Virus record (IMG/VR): IMGVR_UViG_3300009441_000054
Span: 1-22,625 of that record
Length of the DNA: 22,625 bases
From: a virus
Direction: 5' to 3' (one strand)
Shown: positions 17,808 through 22,625 of the stretch, one piece after another
How positions within the stretch are numbered: the first letter of the stretch is position 1
Layout: each line of letters opens with the position of its first letter
Program-made: the position numbers and the translations under genes
The notes under the pieces: generated by a model
Told to the model about the DNA's origin: nothing
Databases searched by the model: none
The model's input: only the letters and a program-made list of their open reading frames with translations

Positions 17808-20042
17808 ATGGGCGATTATATGACTGGTTACCGTGAAAAAGTAACTGATGAACAGCTGGTAAGCTTAGTGTCTACCGGAGTAGCTAACTCTGTAGGAGAC
17901 TTCTTAAACTCTTCTGAGCTGGCCAACGATAGACTACAGTCTACTTACGAATACGCGGGTTTACCTGCAGGACATCTTAGCCCTAACGGTGTATCTAAGA
18001 TTGTGTCTTCTGACACTACAGAGACAGTGGAAGCTTACCTTGCAATTATTTCAGAACTTATGTTTAACAATAACCGACTGGCAAAATTTAAATCTTGGTC
18101 CGCCTCTCCAGCAGCTATCGCTGCAGCTAACGATGCTTCTGACCTGGTAAACTACACTATCTTTAAGAAGAACAACGGTTGGGAACTTCTAAACACTTGG
18201 GTGAAATCCGCTCTGCTGTGGAAGAACTCTATTATCCGCTGGGATTTTGTAGAAGACATGTCTACTAGCTTTGAAGAGTACGAGTCTCTTACCGAAGAAG
18301 CACTTGACCTCAAGTTAGCAGACAAAGACGTTGAAGTAGTGGGTGAACTAAACTTTAACCCTATGACTAATGCGTATGAAGATATCCGTCTCAAGCGCAC
18401 TTATAACATGTCTCGAGTCAAGATTGAAAACGTACCACCAGAGAACTTTTTGATTTCACGGGATGCAAGCAGTATTGAGACTGCAGCTTTTGTAGGTATT
18501 CAAGTAGAAATGTCTCGTTCAGATATTCGTAAGATGTATCCTGATATTGCAGAAGGCATGGAAGACTGGTCAGTACTGCCCACAACTTCAGAAGATCATA
18601 CAGTATACTCACATGACGTAGCAGTACGTAAACGTGTAACTGGCCAATCTTACTGGCAAGGAATGACTGATGCGGATGATGCGCTGGAAGCTAACCGTAA
18701 CGTAGCAGTAACCGAGTGCTGGATGGAAGTAGATCGTGATGGTGATGGTATTGCCGAGCTTAAGCACTTCATTGTAGCAGGTGATACTATTCTGCACGAA
18801 GAAGACTGTAGCTATGTGCCTCTTGCTTCACTAAGTCCTTTTGAAATTCCTTATGAGTTCTTCGGATTGTCTGTAGCAGATATGACACGTTCTACCACAC
18901 TTACTTCCACTGCAATTTTGCGTGGTTTTGTAGAGAATACCTATCTGACTAACTATTCTCCGAAACTAGCAGATCCAAACGTAGTAGACTTTTCAGCACT
19001 TCAGAACCTGAGACCTAAACAGATTATCCCAACTAACGGTAATCCTCAGGGCGCTGTGGCAGATCTTCCTCCCAGCCCTATTAGTGCAGGTACGGTTCCT
19101 TTGCTACAACACCTGCAAGTTCATAAAGAACAAGCAACAGGTATGTCTAAGGCAGCACAAGGTCTTAACGATGAACTTTATGTTTCTGGTAACAGTGAAA
19201 TGAAGTTGAGCCAAGTGATGAACGCTAGCCAAAAGCGTATTCAACACATTGCTCGAAAGTTTGCTGAAGGCGGATTCAAGCGTTTGTGTGATGGTGTATT
19301 TAAAACTATCCGCGATAACATGGATGAAGTTACTATCATGTCAGATCGTAGAGGAGAAATCCTTGATTTGGACTTGAAGAATCTACCTGAATGCATTGAG
19401 CTTGAAGTAGATGTCAACTTAGGTGAAAACTCTAACTCTAACAAGAGGGATAAGTTGATGTTGGTTGCTTCACAACTAGTTCCTATGTTAAAACAATCAG
19501 GTGCAGGGGGTCTAATTAAACCGGACGCCATTGCAACTATTGCCTTTGATCTTCTAAATACTTTAGATCTCAAGCCAGAGAACTATCTTCGTGACCATAC
19601 TACAGAAGATTTCTTGAAAGAAGCAGAAGGTCTTCAGAAACAAACTAAAGAAGCAGAAGATAAACTTAAAGGAATTCAGAATCGTGTTGAAGAATCTAAA
19701 GCTAAACAAGCAGAAGCTAACTCTGTTTATACAAAAGTTCAAGCAGATAATGCACTACAAGATAACATTAGGCAAACAGCTATTGCACTGGATCGTCATG
19801 ATCAAGAATGGGCTCGTCTCAAGACTGCTGCGATTAAAGCAGAAGTGCCAGCAGACCATCTCCCAACTCCGGGAAATATGGACGAAATAATGATGAAGGC
19901 TAATCAGATTGTTAAGTCAATCGAAGCAGCTCCATCAGGACAAGAAGCAGAATCATTAGATGCAATGGTTAAAAAATTAGGTATCGAACCTGCACAAGCA
20001 GTTCAGATGCTACAACAAGCTATGGGAGGAGGTGGCCAATAG
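17808..20042 (+). CDS. portal protein (P22-like)
   Basis: 744 residues, the size of P22-type portals. Recognisable stretches include VSSDTTETVEAYLAIISELM, 'VENVPPENFLISRDASS'-type sequence (KIENVPPENFLISRDASSIE), TECWMEVDRDGDGIAELKHF with SYVPLASLSPFEIPYEFFGL, and TRSTTLTSTAILRGFVENTY. The C-terminal part is a long coiled region (EGLQKQTKEAEDKLKGIQNR) and ends in an Ala/Gln/Gly-rich tail. Twelve copies form the ring through which DNA enters and leaves and to which the tail attaches. A P22-type portal fits a short-tailed virion. The start has AGGAGG at five bases. Confidence 0.93.
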   Translation: MGDYMTGYREKVTDEQLVSLVSTGVANSVGDFLNSSELANDRLQSTYEYAGLPAGHLSPNGVSKIVSSDTTETVEAYLAIISELMFNNNRLAKFKSWSASPAAIAAANDASDLVNYTIFKKNNGWELLNTWVKSALLWKNSIIRWDFVEDMSTSFEEYESLTEEALDLKLADKDVEVVGELNFNPMTNAYEDIRLKRTYNMSRVKIENVPPENFLISRDASSIETAAFVGIQVEMSRSDIRKMYPDIAEGMEDWSVLPTTSEDHTVYSHDVAVRKRVTGQSYWQGMTDADDALEANRNVAVTECWMEVDRDGDGIAELKHFIVAGDTILHEEDCSYVPLASLSPFEIPYEFFGLSVADMTRSTTLTSTAILRGFVENTYLTNYSPKLADPNVVDFSALQNLRPKQIIPTNGNPQGAVADLPPSPISAGTVPLLQHLQVHKEQATGMSKAAQGLNDELYVSGNSEMKLSQVMNASQKRIQHIARKFAEGGFKRLCDGVFKTIRDNMDEVTIMSDRRGEILDLDLKNLPECIELEVDVNLGENSNSNKRDKLMLVASQLVPMLKQSGAGGLIKPDAIATIAFDLLNTLDLKPENYLRDHTTEDFLKEAEGLQKQTKEAEDKLKGIQNRVEESKAKQAEANSVYTKVQADNALQDNIRQTAIALDRHDQEWARLKTAAIKAEVPADHLPTPGNMDEIMMKANQIVKSIEAAPSGQEAESLDAMVKKLGIEPAQAVQMLQQAMGGGGQ

Positions 20043-20096
20043 GCCCCTCTTCACCACACTCCCTCTACCCTTACGGATGATGGATAAAGGTAAATT

Positions 20097-20417
20097 ATGG
20101 AAAAGTACAGAGAAGCAGGCGACAAGCGGATGACTAAGAAGATTCATCCAGATCGTCTATCACAGATCGCACTACAAGAAGCAGAGTTTGCTGCACACAC
20201 TCGCAACAGCTTCTTCGACTCAGCCTATGGAGATATCTTAGTAGATTTCTTTATTGAATGGTTGAAAACAGAACCTCACGAAAGTAAGAGCCGAGAACAT
20301 CTTTATGCTTGCTCAATGGCGCTAGGTAGCGTTAAAGAGAAGTTGATTAGTGTCGAGACCCGGGGACGTAATATCCCTGTGATGGAAACTCTAGGTGAGG
20401 AACATAATGATGATTAA
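20097..20417 (+). CDS. 106-residue hypothetical protein
   Basis: Begins MEKYREAGDKRMTKKIHPDR. Helical and soluble (LSQIALQEAEFAAHTRNSFF, then SREHLYACSMALGSVKEKLI). An AAAGGT ribosome site precedes the ATG at 20097; a second Met at residue 12 is possible but less well served. It lies between portal and scaffold genes, where small head-assembly or head-tail joining proteins are usual. No family recognised. Confidence 0.7.
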   Translation: MEKYREAGDKRMTKKIHPDRLSQIALQEAEFAAHTRNSFFDSAYGDILVDFFIEWLKTEPHESKSREHLYACSMALGSVKEKLISVETRGRNIPVMETLGEEHNDD

Positions 20418-20667
20418 GAGCAGCAAAGAATCCATTGATACAGTAGTGATTAACATCGAACGCTCGATTGACTACTTTATTAACCAACACACAGCAGACA
20501 TTAGCGGGGCAAGTCGCATTAGAAACGACGCCTCAGTTGTACGAAGCCTGTTCGAATATCGAACCGCTTTGCTAGAGCTGCTTGAAGAGAGTACTCCTAA
20601 AAAGAAAAGAGGTAACCCCAACTTTGGGAAGGATAACCCTTATCTTAACAAGGAGGTAAATGAATAA
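20407..20667 (+). CDS. 86-residue hypothetical protein
   Basis: Begins MMIKSSKESIDTVVINIERS, helical, with a basic, proline-containing C-terminus (STPKKKRGNPNFGKDNPYLN). The start is the ATG (20407, or the adjacent one at 20410) following GAGGAACATA; an open GTG upstream is inside the ribosome-site region. It overlaps the previous gene by 11 bases and the scaffold gene by TAATG. Probably part of head assembly by context only. Confidence 0.7.
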   Translation: MMIKSSKESIDTVVINIERSIDYFINQHTADISGASRIRNDASVVRSLFEYRTALLELLEESTPKKKRGNPNFGKDNPYLNKEVNE

Positions 20668-21764
20668 TGGCTGAAGAAAATAATTCTACCCGTATGGATG
20701 ACGTATTGGACAACAGCGGTACTGAAGATCAGATGCTCGCAGACATTCTTAACAGATCGGAAATACTCCAGGAAGCTGGTGTAGTTCCTTTCCCCGAAGA
20801 ATCTCAACCCGAGGATGAACTTCAGGACTCAGAAGAAACAGGAACAGATGAAGACCTTGAAGAGCCTGTAGAATCTGCCGAATATGAAGATGATGTTGAA
20901 CCAGATGATGAAGAAGAGACTGAAAGTGATAAGGAAGACGGAGATGCTGCGGCTACCGAAGTTGAGACTTATGCGCTAGATGACTTAGAAGACATTATGG
21001 TGACCCACAAAATTGATGGTGAAGAGGTAACTCTACCGCTATCAGATTGGATTGCTGGTTCTGCTACCAAACAACATCTCAGTAAACAAGGTCGTGAAAT
21101 TGGTGAGGCTCGGAAATCATTAGAAGAAGAGCGGACCCAAAAACTAGGTGAAATTGAAACTTTAGCAAGCATTGTAGCTAATGAGGTTTACACTGAAGAA
21201 ACTAAACACCAGAATAAGTACCATGAAATCTCTCAGAAGCTGGCGACAGCTCAAAAAGAAGGGGATACTTATGAAATTGGTGAGTTGATTCAAGAACAAA
21301 CTAAGTCACAGACTGAGTACTGGGCAGCTCGTAATAAACGAGAGGCTCTTGCTACACAAGTGACTCAGCAACGTCAAGAGCTACAACAATCACAATTTGC
21401 GGAATCAGTAAAACATTTTAATGATACCATTACGGAAATTATTCCTGATTGGGATGATAACATTCAACAATCCGTGCGTGAATTCGCACTGGAAGAGGGG
21501 CTTCCGGAGGCCTTAGTGAATGCTGTATCAGATCCAAACTTAGTAAAATTTGTAGATGAATTTCGTAGATTGAAAAAGGGTGTTGAAATCGGTGCTAAAA
21601 AGCGCGCCAAGCTCCCTGCAAAAAAGATGCCTGCTAAAAAGGCTGCATCACCGACTAAACGTAAACAAGATAAGGAGTCGACTATTAAAGCTCGTGCATT
21701 TAAAAAAGATGCGTCTAATAAAGATCAGATAGAGTTCTTAAAAAAGTTTGCTCCCACACGATAA
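20667..21764 (+). CDS. scaffolding-like protein
   Basis: 365 residues, directly before the capsid gene. The N-terminal quarter is extremely acidic (Glu/Asp runs around residues 45-95), the middle is a long coiled coil rich in Gln, Glu and Lys (about 150-260), and the C-terminus is basic (KKRAKLPAKKMPAKKAASPT). Acidic head, helical middle and basic capsid-binding tail are the usual design of phage scaffolds, which shape the procapsid and leave or are cleaved later. Identified by composition and position, without a specific motif. Confidence 0.8.
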   Translation: MAEENNSTRMDDVLDNSGTEDQMLADILNRSEILQEAGVVPFPEESQPEDELQDSEETGTDEDLEEPVESAEYEDDVEPDDEEETESDKEDGDAAATEVETYALDDLEDIMVTHKIDGEEVTLPLSDWIAGSATKQHLSKQGREIGEARKSLEEERTQKLGEIETLASIVANEVYTEETKHQNKYHEISQKLATAQKEGDTYEIGELIQEQTKSQTEYWAARNKREALATQVTQQRQELQQSQFAESVKHFNDTITEIIPDWDDNIQQSVREFALEEGLPEALVNAVSDPNLVKFVDEFRRLKKGVEIGAKKRAKLPAKKMPAKKAASPTKRKQDKESTIKARAFKKDASNKDQIEFLKKFAPTR

Positions 21765-21798
21765 GCCAGTATTCGGCTAATTATATAGGTATATTAAA

Positions 21799-22625
21799 AT
21801 GGCAACAGGACGTTATGGCACCTCAGGTGTATCAACCCAGGCAGCAACTGCTGTAGGTAATCGTTTCCCATCAGGCGCGTCAAGCGCAGCGGTATCCGAG
21901 AAAGAAGATCTAGCGAACTTCATCTCCATGATTACCCGTGATGAGACTCCTTTCATGTCTTCAATCGGTAAGACAAAAGCTACTGGTATTTACCACGAGT
22001 GGCAAACAGACGAGCTAAAAGCTCCAGGAAACTCTCGTGTTTCACAGGGCGCTGACTTCTCCGCAGTTACTCCAGATGGTCGTACGACTACTGGTGGTGA
22101 TCACGGTTCAGGCGGCGGTGTAGTACTAGCAGACGCAGATCGTAATCGTTCACGTCTCGGTAACTATACACAAATTAACGCTAAAACTGTAGCAGTCTCC
22201 GGCACCAAGCGTGCAGTAGACCAAGCAGGCGTTGCAGATGAGTATGCATACCAGTTGAAAAAGCGTGGCACAGAAATGCGTCGCGATGTTGAAGCTGACT
22301 TGATTCACTCTCTAAACGTTTCTACACCAGGTTCTGCTTCCGCAGCAGGCTCTATGTCCGGTGTATTCTCTTGGGCAACCAACGTTGTTAACGTTGCGTC
22401 CACAGATGGGTCAGATACAGCTGCTCGTATCTCAAATGCAGGCGTAACAGCTGCAGAAGCAGGTATTGGTGCTAACAACTTCTCAACAGAATCTACAGGC
22501 GCAAGCGTAGGTGAACTTGAGTTGTCACACATCGACTCTATCATGCAGACTATTTACGAAGCTGGCGGTAAAGCCACTAAAGTAATGCTCTCACCAAAGA
22601 ACCGTCGTACATTCTCAGCCAAAGC
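21799..22625 (+). CDS. major capsid protein (SU10/DUF5309 type), 5' part
   Basis: The gene starts at 21799 and is open to the window edge, giving about 275 residues. It begins MATGRYGTSGVSTQAATAVG. Residues 41-71 carry FISMITRDETPFMSSIGKTK, then ATGIYHEWQTDEL, the N-terminal signature of the DUF5309 (SU10-type) major capsid family, which has the HK97 fold. Many more codons end in C than in neighbouring genes, as expected of a very highly expressed gene. The ribosome site is weak (TATAGG, further than usual from the ATG). It forms the icosahedral head on the scaffold encoded just upstream. Confidence 0.93.
   Translation, partial: MATGRYGTSGVSTQAATAVGNRFPSGASSAAVSEKEDLANFISMITRDETPFMSSIGKTKATGIYHEWQTDELKAPGNSRVSQGADFSAVTPDGRTTTGGDHGSGGGVVLADADRNRSRLGNYTQINAKTVAVSGTKRAVDQAGVADEYAYQLKKRGTEMRRDVEADLIHSLNVSTPGSASAAGSMSGVFSWATNVVNVASTDGSDTAARISNAGVTAAEAGIGANNFSTESTGASVGELELSHIDSIMQTIYEAGGKATKVMLSPKNRRTFSAK

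Noticed and set aside
22305-22544. Minus-strand open frame inside the capsid gene
   Set aside because: Antisense to a well-supported capsid gene; openness follows from its biased codon use.
1-22625. CRISPR arrays, insertion sequences, integrase or attachment sites
   Set aside because: No regularly spaced repeats, transposase or recombinase motifs, or tRNA-fragment repeats were seen anywhere in the window.

Overview
This window is part of the genome of a tailed bacteriophage (Caudoviricetes). It has a T7-type replication set (family A DNA polymerase, FLAP-type 5'-3' exonuclease, two T7 gp2.5-like single-strand DNA binding proteins, a DUF3310/gp1.7-like protein). It also has a virion cassette with a large terminase, a P22-type portal, an acidic scaffold and an SU10-type (DUF5309) major capsid protein. 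No integrase, repressor or other lysogeny gene is visible here, so a lytic lifestyle is likely. The sequence is AT-rich and rich in AGA arginine codons. A DUF1127 protein points to a proteobacterial host, and the gene mix resembles marine podoviruses. Host and exact relatives are inferred from remembered family features, not from a search.

Left arm (1-12465, all leftward). Read in the direction of transcription it starts with a membrane peptide, SSB paralogue 2, several small unknown genes (one DUF4258), and a MoxR-type AAA+ ATPase. A dense run of very small genes follows, many joined by TAATG stop/start overlaps. Next come a VWA/HExxH metallopeptidase-like protein that should partner the ATPase, an unknown 325-residue protein, the DUF3310 protein, SSB paralogue 1, a nucleoside 2-deoxyribosyltransferase-like enzyme, a GIY-YIG nuclease and an HTH peptide. 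The arm ends with tRNA-Arg(TCT), DNA polymerase, a small conserved protein, glutaredoxin, a membrane peptide and the start of the exonuclease, which runs off the window.

Divergent control region (12466-12899). About 430 bases without a convincing gene separate the arms. They hold an 11-bp tandem repeat, a spaced CCCCCTATCCC repeat, AT-rich tracts and a rightward copy of a 20-bp motif. Two leftward copies of this motif lie at 10816-10837 and 5330-5351. In all three it points into the downstream genes, and in the two leftward copies it runs into GGGA followed by a small hairpin. I read it as a phage-specific promoter.

Right arm (12900-22625, all rightward). It starts with the DUF1127 protein, then a group of small membrane proteins (candidate holin and TM/coiled-coil, possible lysis or envelope functions). 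A DUF6321-like basic protein and a 21-codon ORF follow. A 218-base hairpin-rich non-coding stretch then leads to the terminase large subunit, a possible small terminase subunit, portal, two small proteins, scaffold and the 5' part of the capsid gene.

Most notable: the three-copy promoter motif, two hairpin-rich non-coding regions (11254-11472 and 15185-15402), two SSB-like genes in one genome, unusual active-site residues in the polymerase, a MoxR/VWA pair whose two genes are separated by a block of ten small genes, and a DUF1127 gene heading the late operon.
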